From Closterium sp. Naga37s-1 (Eukaryota; Streptophyta; Zygnematophyceae; Desmidiales; Closteriaceae), in the NCBI GenBank assembly GCA_947471745.1, contig CANJKZ010000011.1:992001-1056000 (forward strand): 64,000 nt of DNA, written 5' to 3'. This document shows positions 30,312 through 41,597 of the stretch, one piece after another. Within the stretch, counting starts at the first letter, position 1. The number at the start of each line of letters is the position of its first letter. Both the position numbers and the translations under genes were made by a program. Under the pieces are notes generated by a model. That model searched no databases. It was given only the letters and a program-made list of their open reading frames with translations, and was not told where the DNA came from.

Positions 30312-33300
30312 CTACACACTAGCGGGCCTTGAAAGCGCCCGGTGGGCAAGGACGACATCTCCAAGGTCACCATCGTCGATGAGGAACTTGTTCGGAAAGA
30401 CGAACGCACCCATAGCCGGATCGTGGGGGGTCCTCCGCTCCACGACAGCAAAGTGGATCATTTGTTTGACCTTTTCGCACCACTCCTGGTAGTCTGGCCT
30501 GTTCCGTTCCGGCTGGCTACTGATTCGCTTGCGACGCTTATACTGCAGAAGGGGCCATTCGATCTGCAATGTGGTGTAGGGTTGGGTGGATGGTTTATGA
30601 GGAGGGAGGGTTACGGGTAAATGAGCCAACTGAAAGCGGTGATTCAGTCGTCACTATCTACGTAACTCCAAAGGCTTAATCGACCAGGGATTTAGCCGAA
30701 GTACAGGCAAGGGGTGAAGGGGATGAGGCATGGGGGTACAAACACATATCTACATCCTTACCGAAAACAGGCCCCATGCCACCATGCGGCTCTTGAACTT
30801 GGTGAACACTGCCCCGCCCCTCTTGAAGGAGAGCTTGAACGCATAAGCAAACAAGGGGTTGCTGAAGGGCGTCCCGGTGGCCTTGTCAAAGTGCCAGTTG
30901 AGGGCCCACTGTTCTGCATTTTGGCAGGGAGGGTATGGGTTGGAAAGGGTTTTGTAGAGAAATCAAGTGGGGGGATGAGAGTCAAGGTGAGCCACATCGC
31001 ACGGTGATATGTAGCTGCCAACTGGCATATGGTGTTTTCCAGTTGCACATACCATCTCTGTACTCGGCTAGGAGATGATCGTCGTCGAACCAGGTCGTTA
31101 GGTGTAGCTCAGTGGGCAGGCTTTCCACGAGATGGCTGTAATCGGCAAGGCCCATGCCGGTGTATGCTGCTGGCCTGAGGGTGGAGTTGATAGTTGACCT
31201 TGTTGAGGACAGCTGGTGGTTGAAGACTCCCATGGTTGACTTGTCATCGTGCAACCACAGCAGCTTCATTGCCTCGAGCCCTTCTGCAGACAAGTGGACA
31301 GAGAATGCGTCGAACACTTCCTCCGGTGTAGGGTAATTCTGTATTTTCTCCGGCAGGTTCAGAAACATGAGCTGAGAGCACACTAAGTAGGCTTTGTTCT
31401 GCACAGGGGTGTAGGGTATACAACACGACATGAGAGAGAGAAACCAGCAGTTATGAGGGTGGCCACGTGACCAGGGGATGGTGACTAGCAACACTGTGTG
31501 AACTTGCCACGTCACACCCTGCGCCATCCGCCATGTCCACCAACAACCCGCCCCATTTGCCACGTCACACCCCCCTACCACAAGCCACGTCACCCCCCAC
31601 CCACCTGACACGCCTCGCTTCGTCATGCGCCGCTCATGTGTACCCTTTCAAACCGCCACGTCATCCCCAACCCTCACCTTCCGCCACGTCACACCCTCCT
31701 GCATCCGCCACGTCCACCAACAACCCGCCCCACTTGCCACGTCACACCCCCCTACCACAAGCCACGTCACCCCCCACCCACCTGACACGCCTTGCTTTGT
31801 CATGCGCCGCTCACGTGTACCCTTTCAAACCGCCACGTCATCCCCAACCCTCACCTTCCGCCACGTCACACCCTCCTGCATCCGCCACGTCTACCAACAA
31901 CCCACCCCACTTGCCACGTCACACCCCCCTACCACAAGCCACGTCACCCCCCACCCACCTGACATGCCTCGCTTCGTCATGCGCCGCTCACGTGTACCCT
32001 TTCAAACCGCCACGTCATCCCCAACCCTCACCTTCCGCCACGTCACACCCTCCTGCATCCGCCACATCCACCAACAACCCGCCCCACTTGCCACTCACAC
32101 CCCCCTACCACAAGCCACGTTACCCCCCACCCATCTGACACGCCTCGCTTTGTCATGCGCCGCTCACGTGTACCCTTTCAAACCGCCACGTCATCCCCAA
32201 CCCTCACCTTCCGCCACGTCACACCCTCCTGCATCCGCCACGTCCACCAACAACCCGCCCCACTTGCCACGTCACACCCCCCTACCACAAGCCACGTCAT
32301 CCCCAACCCTCACCTTAAATGCCTCGTCTCCTCTTGCGCTGCTCCCTTGTACCCATCCCAACCGCCACGTCATCCCCAACCCTCACCTTCCGCCACGTCA
32401 CACCCTCCTGCATCCGCCACGTCCACCAACAACCCGCCCCACTTGCCACGTCACACCCCCCTACCACAAGCCACGTCATCCCCCACCCACCTGACACGCC
32501 TCGCTTCATCATGCGCCGCTCACGTGTACCCTTTCAAACCGCCTCGTCATCCCCAACCCTCACCTTCCGCCACATCACACCCTCCTGCATCCGCCACGTC
32601 CACCAACAACCCACCCCACTTGCCACGTCACACCCCCCCTCCCCAAGCCACGTCATCCCCAACCCTCACCTAAAATGCCTCGTCTTGTCATGCGCCGCTC
32701 CCTTGTACCCATCCCAACCGCCATGTCATCCCCAATCCTCACCTTCCACCACGTCACCCTCCCCCACCCCAAGCCACGTCACCCCCCACCCACTTAACAC
32801 GCCTCGCCTTGTCATGCGCCGCTCCCTTATACCCTCCAAAACCGCCACGTCATCCCCAACCCCGCCCTGGTTGCCACGTCAACCCCAACCCGCCCCATTT
32901 GGCCCGCCACATACTGGGAATGGGTTTGTCTCCTGCAACACTAGCACTCGTGCCTTGTCCACGGCACTCATCGGTGGCGGGATACCTTTCATAGGCACCA
33001 CTGCGGACCCCCCGGCATAATTGGCAGGTGCTCCACGACGCAGGCCGAGCTGAGCAAACATGGCGTACATCTCAGACCATAGCGCCTGGAACTCCTCCCG
33101 TGTAACAAACTGCTCGTACTCCGCACTTTCACCTAGGGAACCCAAGAGCGAGGGAAAAGGGTGTGAAGAATCCCCCTTCTGGCCAAGGGGATCAACATCT
33201 TCTGCAGCAGAACCGTGTGCCCTCACACTATCATGCTGGCGGGAAAAGGGCAGCTCAGGGAAGGGATTGGCAGAAGTGCTTGGCCCTTGCCCGCGTGAAG

Positions 33301-35360
33301 GACCGTCGAGGGGGGAGACGGCCCTGCCCCAGACAAGAGAAGCGTGGAGCTGCCGATATGGGTATGAGGGTGAGGTGAGTGGGGAGTGCGTGACGTGGCC
33401 TGGTGGAGGGGATTCGGATTCCTCTCCTCTTGGTGCGCCGGGTGCCCTGGCAGCGACTTTAGACGGGCCGGAGTATGGCGTGTAGAACCTTGGGGCTCCT
33501 GTGGATAGCGGGGTAACACTCGCTCTTCCGGCCCCCTTCGTTAGCTGCATCCGTTGCACGCTTACCGGTGGCCCAATGCCTGTAACACGAGGGGCTGAGA
33601 TTTATAGGGAGCAGGAGCACAAAATTAGAGTCGATTAGTTTCAATACAGGACAACACATGCTTGCATACGATCATCGGTTTGAATCTAAATCGGGTTATA
33701 ACGGGTACTGTTTGTAACAAGAGGCCTTACCTTGCTTTGCAGATTTGTCGACCTTCTCCTTCCCTTCAGGGGAGAAACAATGTGAAGAAATGTGTTAATT
33801 GGCACAGTTGAGCAAAGAGTTCAGCAGCCACGCCATGTGTATGGGCCATAGTGCTTACCTTTCAGCTGTCCCTTCAGTTTTTTTGCTGCCTGCGCCTTCT
33901 CGTTGCCACCTTTCCGCGGGGTGCTTTGGCGGCCGCTGCGACGTTTACCGGCTGGTTCTTTGTTGCCGGAACCCACTGGAACCCCTTTGGCGCGGCCGCC
34001 CTTTCCTTCACCATCCCCTTTTGATCCCTGGCTACCTTGCCTTTTACCAACCCCTTCGCTTTCGACCTTCACTTTACGCGTCTTCAGTTTGCCCGCTGCT
34101 TCGCCACGCGGGGCGTCACCCGCCCCGCGTTTTCGGGAATGGCGAGTCCGGCCCCCCACCTTCCCTGTACCACTCCCTCGTCTGCCTCGCCCGCCCCGTC
34201 CTTTCCTTACCGCCACATCCTCCTCCTCCTCCTCCTCCTCCTCCTCCTCCTCCTCCTCCTCCTCATCCTCGTCGTCCCTCTCCTCCTCCTCCTCCTCCTC
34301 CTCCTCCTCCTCCTCCTCCTCCTCGTCCTCCTCGTCCTCCTCCTCCTCCTCCTCCGCCTCCTCCTCATCCTCGTCGCCCCCCTCCTCGTCCTCCTCCTCC
34401 TCCTCCTCCTCTTCCTCCTCCTCCTCCTCTTCCTCCTCCTCCTCCTCCTCCTCCTCCTCCTCCTCCTCCTCCTCCTCCTCATCCTTCTCCTCCTCCTCAT
34501 CCCCCGCATCCCCCGCTTTCTTGCCCCTCCTTCCGCCGGATGTTCTCCTCGCCGCGGGTCGGCCCTTCTTGCGCAATGCATGACCCGTCGCCTTGCCACT
34601 TGCTTCCCTGGCGCCTCGCGTTGTCCCAACGTCTGCACCACCGGCGTCGTCAGCACCGCCTGTTTTCTGCCGCCTCTTCGACCGCGTATTGATGTTCCCG
34701 GGCACGACGGTATCATAATCTTCCTCCCCATCGCTCTTCCTCTGCCTACGCCTCCCACGTCCACCAGAATGAGGAGAGCCACCTACGTCCGCGATGCTGT
34801 GTTGGAGATCCTCCATCGAATCGTGCTCCCCCGCCTTGGCCTTATCCACCACGGCAGCAGAAATCTCGACCACGGTCGGCTGGAGCAGCGTCAGTCCGTG
34901 TTTGTATGCCTCCACCTCGGACTCCTGGGTTGCGGCATGCTTGGCGCGGGGAGCGTCGCCGTGGTTTCCCCCTGTCGCCGAACCCTCTCTCTCTCCGCCA
35001 TCGGGACTGCAAGACTCACGCTCCCTCGCCCTGGATCTTCTTTGCCGCCGATGGTGCCGTCGTTAGTCGGACTGGGCTCGGTTCCACCAGAGGCAACATC
35101 CGCATCTTTTTTCATGGTAGAAACACGCTTGCGTGGCGTTGGTTACTTCCCCTTGTCTTCGCCTTCTTCCCAGAATTCTCCTGTCCTTGCGCGGCCTTTT
35201 TTCCCGCCACTTTTTTATGTTGAATGCCAGTCGCGGCGGACGCATTAGTAGCTTTAGATCCGCCACCACGCCCCCGATTGGTCTGAAGAGACAACCTCCT
35301 TGTCGCGCGTCGTCCGGCCTGTTCCTCCTCCTTTTGTTTTTGCCGAGTTGCATGTGTCAT
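30312..35360 (-). CDS. Gene N, spliced transposon-associated gene of unknown function
   Basis: Phase-consistent exons on the minus strand: acidic exon ending 33859, 33731-33763, 32915-33579, 31053-31398, 30762-30913, and last exon 30312-30563; introns are GT-AG. The N-terminus is unresolved: a basic frame from ATG 35360 (MTHATRQKQKEEEQ) and an acidic exon open from about 35066 do not join in a phase I could confirm. The protein has a Glu/Asp tract of about 90 residues (34200-34500), Lys/Arg/Gly-rich flanks, a Pro/Ser-rich middle, a segment EQFVTREEFQALWSEMYAMF, and C-terminal blocks PTPEEVFDAFSVHLSAEGLE, EQWALNWHFDKATGTPFSNP and RPDYQEWCEKVKQMIHFAVV. I do not recognise the family. Its last exon is repeated at 27054-27286. 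A DNA-binding accessory protein is an inference from composition and position. Confidence 0.7.
31410..32905. repeat. 177-bp CACGT-rich tandem repeat inside a gene N intron
   Basis: About seven to eight copies of a unit near 177 bp: the anchor caccaacaac occurs near 31538, 31715, 31892, 32069, 32245, 32424 and 32601. Each unit carries many ccacgtca/acgtgt words. The array fills the 1,516-bp intron 31399-32914, which has matching GT (32914-32913) and AG (31400-31399) ends. The plus-strand frames over it are artefacts of the repeat. Confidence 0.88.
34200..34500 (-). repeat. Trinucleotide tract coding Glu/Asp
   Basis: Imperfect tcc/tcctcc repeat; on the minus strand gag/gaa/gat codons giving a Glu-rich acidic tract within gene N. 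The alternative frames give poly-Ser, poly-Leu or poly-Pro and are not supported by splicing. Confidence 0.85.
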
Positions 35361-36187
35361 GGTTGTAGTACGAATGCTAATTTCTAACATGCGGAACGGT
35401 GGAGGCGGTTTACTAGGGGAACCGCAAAGGAATGTAACGAAGGGAGACTCGACGGTCTATTCAATCATCTATCTCCGAAAACCTCCGCTTCAATTAACAC
35501 TGAAATAGTAGTCACTAAGCACAGAGCTACGGCCCACTACCTTACTCAGCTGGTGAGTCACGGGCGATCTGGAAACGCCTGCGTCAAACAGCGAGCAGCG
35601 TCAAAGTTGTGGGCCAGAGGGTGACGGAAGCAGGTGGGTGGGGCACGAGGGTGGTTGGGGTGGCTTGCGCGACTAGAGAGATGACTGTAATCAGATCAGG
35701 CTAGATCGGACGGTGTACGTTTAGCCACCCGATCATAAACCCACCCACCGCTCGATCACAGCCGCTTTAATGGCGGATGTACCGCTTCGCGGGTGCTTGT
35801 GTTGCGGGAGGGGTCGTTTGAGATGCTTCGGCCAATCAGTGTTGCCAACGCATCAATCACTTGTCATGCTAGAACAGTTTTTGAACCAATTGAGCGAACA
35901 CAGCCTAAACCCTGCAAAGTACAGTGATGTCGCGAACGAACAATGTTGCACATACGAGCTAAATAACATTTAAAACTACAATAAATACAATCAACAACAA
36001 ATTGGTTGCTAATGTAATAGTCTGGGGTTGTGGCAAGGTAGTGGGTTTGTATCATGTCACACACACAAAGAGCGTCCGGAATTATTACTTCATACAATTG
36101 AACTAAGCACTATTAGGCTATGCCACAACGGTTACGCGTTGCTGTACGAAATCTAACACGATGATCACTAGTGCCAAACGAGAAACA

Positions 36188-36560
36188 GTTGTGGTATGGT
36201 GTTGGATTGTGCTCAAAACTTGCGTGGACCTTATAAAAGGTGCATAAAGGGTGTGGTATGAAGCACAGGGCTAACGCGCAAGCGGTGATGCGTTATCGAC
36301 AGCCATGTTTAGACAGGGCGACGCTGCATCGTTCAGGCCCATGTTTTGCGCGACATGGTGAAACCGTTGTGGTATGGTGTTGGATTGGGCTCAATTCTTG
36401 CATGGACCTTGTAAAAGGTGCATAAAGGGTTTGGTTTGAAGCACAGCACTAACGCGCAAGCGGTGATGCATTATCGATAGCCATGTTTAGACAGGGCGAC
36501 GCTGCATTGTTCACTCCCATGTGTTGCATGTCATGGTGAAACCGTTGTGGTATTGCATTC
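36188..36560. repeat. 178-bp tandem repeat
   Basis: Units start at gttgtggtat (36188, 36366, 36544) and include ggtgcataaagggtRtggt and acgcgcaagcggtgatgc. About 2.1 copies, with the third cut short. The period is almost the same as that of the intron array in gene N, but the sequences are unrelated. Confidence 0.85.
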
Positions 36561-36765
36561 GACGATGAAACCGTTGTATTATTGTATTAGATTGGGCTCC
36601 ATTCTTGCATGTTAATGCAGCACGGTGCTTTGAGGTCCCCAAAACCTCTTGTGAAGTGACGATATACATATTCGGTACATGCAACAATCTTACGGAAACA
36701 CACAGAGTTCATGGGTAGTACCCGTATGTTTCCATACCACACTAGAGAACTAGGAGGGTTTACAA

Positions 36766-36896
36766 TGTCAAACTTATATATGCTATAGTCTGTTTAGGCT
36801 GTAGTGGGGTAGTACTTAGAGGGTACAACACTTTTGTGTTTGCTACTTGTACCCCACCTGTTTCCTAGTTCATTCATTCCTCTCATAATTCTCACA
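36766..36896 (+). mobile_element. Solo LTR of the B/F family
   Basis: 131 bp starting TGTCAAACTTATATATGC and ending ATTCTCACA, the plus orientation of the B and F LTRs. TACAA is on both sides (36761-36765 and 36897-36901), a perfect 5-bp target duplication. No internal sequence remains, so it arose by LTR-LTR recombination after insertion into the transposon's intergenic region. Confidence 0.93.
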
Positions 36897-37566
36897 TACA
36901 AATGTCAATTAGGGGTTGTTTTGTGCAGGCACATAAGTATGTTTGTATAATACTAATTATAATCGAATCTAGTGTCTATGTAAAATGTAACTGTACATTG
37001 TCATTACCTGGTTTGGATTAAGTCTCTAGAGGTGCGCACCATTTTGGGCTCACCTACGTGATTGCGATTTCCCCCCTATAGCACTTGAGAAAGAATCACA
37101 GCACCAAACGGATCTCTTCCCTCTCTTCCTCACCCCCCTCGACTCTGACGCACGATTAAAAAACCTAAGTTTTGAATCAAGAGGCACGTACTTCTCACCG
37201 TGCTCGCGACGCACACTCACGACCAAGCGTGCTAAACTCCAGTGCATATGGCCTTGCTCACGTCGTGGTCACTCTAAGAGGGGGCGACACGCCTTGTAGG
37301 AAAGGGAAATGCCGTGCTGTTGGCGGTCTGTATCGTGCCTTTTCACGGCCGCGCTGCTCGAATATCGTTAGCCAGTCCCTAACCATCGCGCCACGCTCAA
37401 GTGCCAGTCGTGCATGACCTGGTGCCGCCATGGAGAGTTCGCGCTTTGGCGATGACCGTGTTGCAGTCACAGCCTTCGTTGACGGTGTATATGATGCGTT
37501 CACAAACTTCAAATAGGCTATTTGCTTCATAGGCCATTACTCCACTCTAAGACGGATCCGTAACAT

Positions 37567-40500
37567 ATGGGCTCTTTGCCAGGCGTTGTCTGCGAGTTCT
37601 GCAACAGATGGTTTCCCAACGCCCAAGTTTATGGCGGTCATAAGTCACGGCGGACCCCTTGTCACGACATTCTCTCGGACGCTCCCGCTGCTCCCGCTTC
37701 ACCTTCCGCGTCTAACGCATCCAACACCGTCAGTGTGAGCGGTCCTCCTCGCGTGCCTGAAGCTGACGAGGACGAAACAACCTTGGACGTTAACGAGGGG
37801 GCTCCGGAAGATGAACATCAACCGCCACCAGGAACACCTGCAGCTGACACGAGTGAGCATCCTGAGAGCCAGCCTGAAGGGAGTCAAGCCTCGCCGCCTA
37901 CAACCATCTCCGGACAGAGCGATGCCATGCCCCTCAATCCGCTCGCGTTGAAGCTGCTTCGTTTCGTTCGGCGTGTGAATGGCGGAATGGGAATGGCAGA
38001 GGTTGACATCACTGGCTTGCTTCAGCTCGTGGTAGAGCCCAGCCTTGCGCCTCTTGTGACCTCGGAGCTCCGGAACTGCAAGGATCTGGAGCGGTTCAAG
38101 ATGGAGCGCTTGGCAGGGCTCAATCGCGGATGGTCGGTGGCGACATTCGAGATTGACGGTCATCCGCCTCAGCGCCTGCTATTCCAAAACTCAGCTCAGG
38201 TAAGCCGACTCTGAATCCTTGGCAGTGAAATGCTGATGTGGCAACCTTGTGGTGCTTGTATGAAGTTATATTTGTTCTCCTTGTATGAGATCGGACCCAC
38301 CAATCAACGCATCTAACCATGCCCCTCTTCTCTACTGCCTTCGCCACCGTAAACCAGGCATTCGTTGAACTATTTGGGCATACCAACAACGCGCCCGGCT
38401 TCAAGCTCAAGGCGCGGGTCGATGAGGACCTTGACATAGGCGACCGTCGCTATACCACGCCGGAAACAGGAACGTGGTGGAATGATGCTCAGGTATGGAT
38501 ATACCCCGTTGCCACCCAAAACCGGATCCGTGCTCATGCCTCCATTGCTGCGCTGATGTGTCTGGTGCTTGATGAGTGTGTCATGTTCGATGAACATGCT
38601 ATGAAGGTCGTTTAACCCACCTGGCGACCAGTTACCTTGGTGTTGTTTGACCGTGTGTCCGTTGCCGCCTTGTCGTGCATTGCAGGAACACTTTGGATGG
38701 ACCCAAGTCGTGGGGGGAATCATCCTATATTCGGATGTGACGCACATGAGCAACAACGGCCGGAAGAAGGCGTGGCCGCTCATGATGACGCTTGCCAACA
38801 TCTCCCAGGCCAAACGATGGGGGAAAGTCGGCCACACGCTACTTGCCCTCCTTCCTATCCCCCCTTCTGCAATGTCTGCCGTGGAGAAGGTGATGCTCTT
38901 CCAGCGATGCGTCACCACTGTGCTGCAGCCGCTTCTCGATGGCATGGAAAGGTCCGTACCCGGTGTTGCATCTTGCTATATCGTCACCCAATCACCTGCA
39001 TAGTATGCAGGGCGTCACGATATGTAGCAGTCCCCTTTGCCCCTCTTCGTACATGCACAAATCATGTCCTCCCAATTCCTGATGCCACTCTACCTGTTCC
39101 TTGCAGCGGGTTCTGTCTTAGGGACCCTTTCGGTGATTGGCAAACCATGCGGCCCCTGCTGTACGCCTGGGTGTGCGACTACCCCGAGAGCGGCAAGATC
39201 AGTTGCACACTCTCGCATGGATCGCGGATGCCGTGCAGCATCTGCTATGCTGCAAAGTTGAGCTTTCATGCCAAAGACATTGTCGTTTGAATGTCGCCTT
39301 ATACAACCCATGAACTCACCACCCTTACCTTTGTATCCCATCCCACACCCCCGTGCGACAGCCGGAGCATCAAGTTGCTGTCAAGGCACGGAACAAGCCG
39401 CGCATGCCTGAACAGCAGCAATGGATCGTTAACGAGGCGGCTGGGATGACAACTAACCAGGACAACCCCTGCAAGACCTACTCGACCTACCCTGTTGAGG
39501 TAAGCGACATGTTGCCCGGCCTACTGTGTAGTCTATGCACTCGTAATTCCCGAGGAACGGTCAGATTTTCTGTGCCCCATTCAAATCACCAGACATTTTG
39601 TTTACGTTGGCTGCCCGGGTCTCACAAGTACAGATCTCCTCCATTCCCCACCACATCCCCGGTTTCCAGTGTGTGCTCTGGAAGTGGGATGTCCCAGGGA
39701 CCGTGTGGGGCAATCCCTACCTCGTTGTCATGCCTGACATCATGCACCAGGCGGACCTAGGCATCATGAGCCACATTGTGGCTGTCGTGCGCAAGATGAA
39801 GAAGCGGCGCGTGAAGCAGATGGACAGGTCAGTGTTTTGGGGGATTGGATTCGTTGCTCTTGGTCACAAAAACTCAAAGCAAAACTACTGTGCTCTTACT
39901 GACATGTTTCTGGATTTGTGCCGCCGTTAAAATGATGTGTATGGACAGGCGCTTGTCACTCATTCGCGACCGCACGCGACTGAATCACATGCGCATGCCA
40001 GAGAGCGCCTACTTCGAGACCGGAGCATGTGTCGCGGCCTATGAGCACAGGGCCGTCATGCAGGTATGAAAGCCTTGATTGTTATCATCGTGTGCGATAG
40101 GCTGCACCCTAACCACACAGCATGCTGCTGCCTGCCCCCTCCTCCATTCCCTGTTGCTTGTCCCCACCGCTCCTCAACCAATCTGCTCATGCTGCCACTC
40201 CTTGTCCCTACTGCTCACACCATCTGTGCTAACCCTCCCCTTTGCTGCTATCCCCGAATTCTGCAGGTCATGGTGTTTGTTTTTGCCGGCCTGCTTCGCC
40301 AGCCCCAGATGGATGCAGTTCGTGCCTATCTTGGATGGTACCTCCTGTGCTCCCAGCCACAGGGGCACACTGAGCGGTCCCTCCGGGAGCTGAAGAAGAT
40401 GACGTCCCGGTACTAATACCATGCATGTAAACCCCTGTGCATGGGATGAATGCTTGGCTACTGTAAATGTGCTCTTGTAGTAGGCAATCTGGTGAGGATG

Positions 40501-41597
40501 TTGCTGCTAAAATTTTATAGGAAAGAATATAGAATAGGAAAGCCATATGAATAAGTAGACTCTGATGTGTTTGCACGTGTTGTCATTCCCCACTCCCATC
40601 AGGCTGGTTGAGCAGTTGCAGGCTGCCTTTCCAAAGCAGCCATCCTCTTGGTGCCTTGTGAAAACCCATCTCATGTCGCATTACGTCGACTCCATTCGTC
40701 AAGTGGGTCATGTGACCGAATTCAGCACCAACATGTTTGAGCACTTGCACGGACCGTTGGTAAAGAGGATCTACCGTCGGTCCAACAAGCGCAATGTAGA
40801 TGGGCAGATCATGAAGTTCCATGCTAGGCGCATTCCGGATGTGGTGCCGGTGGACGATCCTGCTGGCCGGGACACAGCCATGCGGCAGGTAAACATGTTT
40901 AGTACTTGAATTGCATGGATATGAATGCAGAATGTAATAAAATCCTTATCATATGCTGGCAGGCAATTGAGACCGACACACGGACTCTTATTAAGGAGTC
41001 ATACTTCCTCCCCGTGGAGTTACCAGAAGAACCCACCTCCACCAACTGGCTTGCAAGGAAGTGGGCCAAGCAACACCCTGGTGCCCAAGCTGCCCTCAAG
41101 GATGCGTTTATACGTTATGCCGGATGCGTCACCAAGATTCGAGTAAGTACTAGAATATTTGTGCAATCAACCATCATTTGACTGGCCAGTATCAATGATG
41201 ACTACCACCAATTGTTATGCAGGCCCATGCATCACTGGCAATCCCTGCGGCAGACGACGCCAGCTTCTCAAGAGTTTCTCACTTTGTTCGAGCGACTCCT
41301 GACTATTTTGAGAGGCCATCGTACTTGGATGTTGCAGTGGAGGGTATAAGGTATGGTCGGAGAGAGGAGTGGTATGCAAGGTTGCTTCTGTTGTTCCATA
41401 CAAAAATACGTGGAGAGAGGGAGGAGCTGGCGTACATTAGATATTGGAATGCAAGCGGAGAGGATGCGGCAACAGGATGCCTTCGCCTCAAGTGGACGAC
41501 AAGAATGTATGCGTACTCTGTGATTCCGATTGAAGCGTTTGCTCCGCCACGTCCATGTGGTGAAGGCATTCCATCTGGACAGTACCTATCTCCTTAA
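37567..41597 (+). CDS. Plavaka-type DDE transposase, 11 exons, apparently intact
   Basis: Exons 37567-38199, 38358-38492, 38686-38951, 39107-39281, 39362-39499, 39634-39827, 39949-40063, 40267-40409, 40603-40888, 40963-41142 and 41223-41597 join in phase to about 879 codons with no internal stop. Most introns have GTAAG/GTATG donors and CAG acceptors; the exon 4 donor (GTCGTT) is weak. The N-terminus has a C2H2-like finger CEFCNRWFPNAQVYGGHKSR. The core follows the fungal Plavaka order: ETGTWWNDAQ, ILYSDVTHMSNNGRKKAWPL (first Asp), DYPESGKISCTLSHG with CSICYAAK, GNPYLVVMPDIMHQADLGIM (second Asp), EFSTNMFEHLHGPLVKRIYR (Glu), and a C-terminal ELAYIRYWNAS block. It would cut and join transposon ends in the nucleus. 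Recognition is by motif order from memory. Confidence 0.8.

Larger units (their letters stand above)
35400..37566. other. Intergenic region between the divergent transposon genes
   Basis: No gene is supported. It holds two full copies and a partial third of a 178-bp repeat (36188-36560; anchor gttgtgg at 36188, 36366, 36544), each with a tataaaagg-like or tgtaaaagg word, and a solo LTR at 36766-36896. As the shared upstream region of two divergent genes it is the expected place for their promoters; which TATA-like words are used cannot be told from sequence alone. Confidence 0.5.

Noticed and set aside
30312-30629. Minus-strand frame first read as the N-terminus of a gypsy reverse transcriptase (VVERRTPHDPAMGAFVFPNK)
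   Set aside because: A splice acceptor at 30564 in the right phase links it to the exon at 30762-30913, and it ends with a stop shared by the second copy. It is better explained as the last exon of gene N.
31533-32673. Long Pro/Thr/His-rich open frames on the plus strand
   Set aside because: They exist in all three frames because the 177-bp repeat unit is a multiple of three and has few stops. They lie in an intron of the opposite strand.
31410-32905. CRISPR array
   Set aside because: Units are contiguous without unique spacers, the period is 177 bp, and the context is eukaryotic and intronic.
33060-33485. Plus-strand frame of 141 codons
   Set aside because: It is antisense to the 32915-33579 exon of gene N, which has phase-matched splice sites.
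34037-35248. Poly-Ser and poly-Leu open frames on the plus strand
   Set aside because: They are shadows of the Glu-rich exon of gene N, with no splice or motif support.
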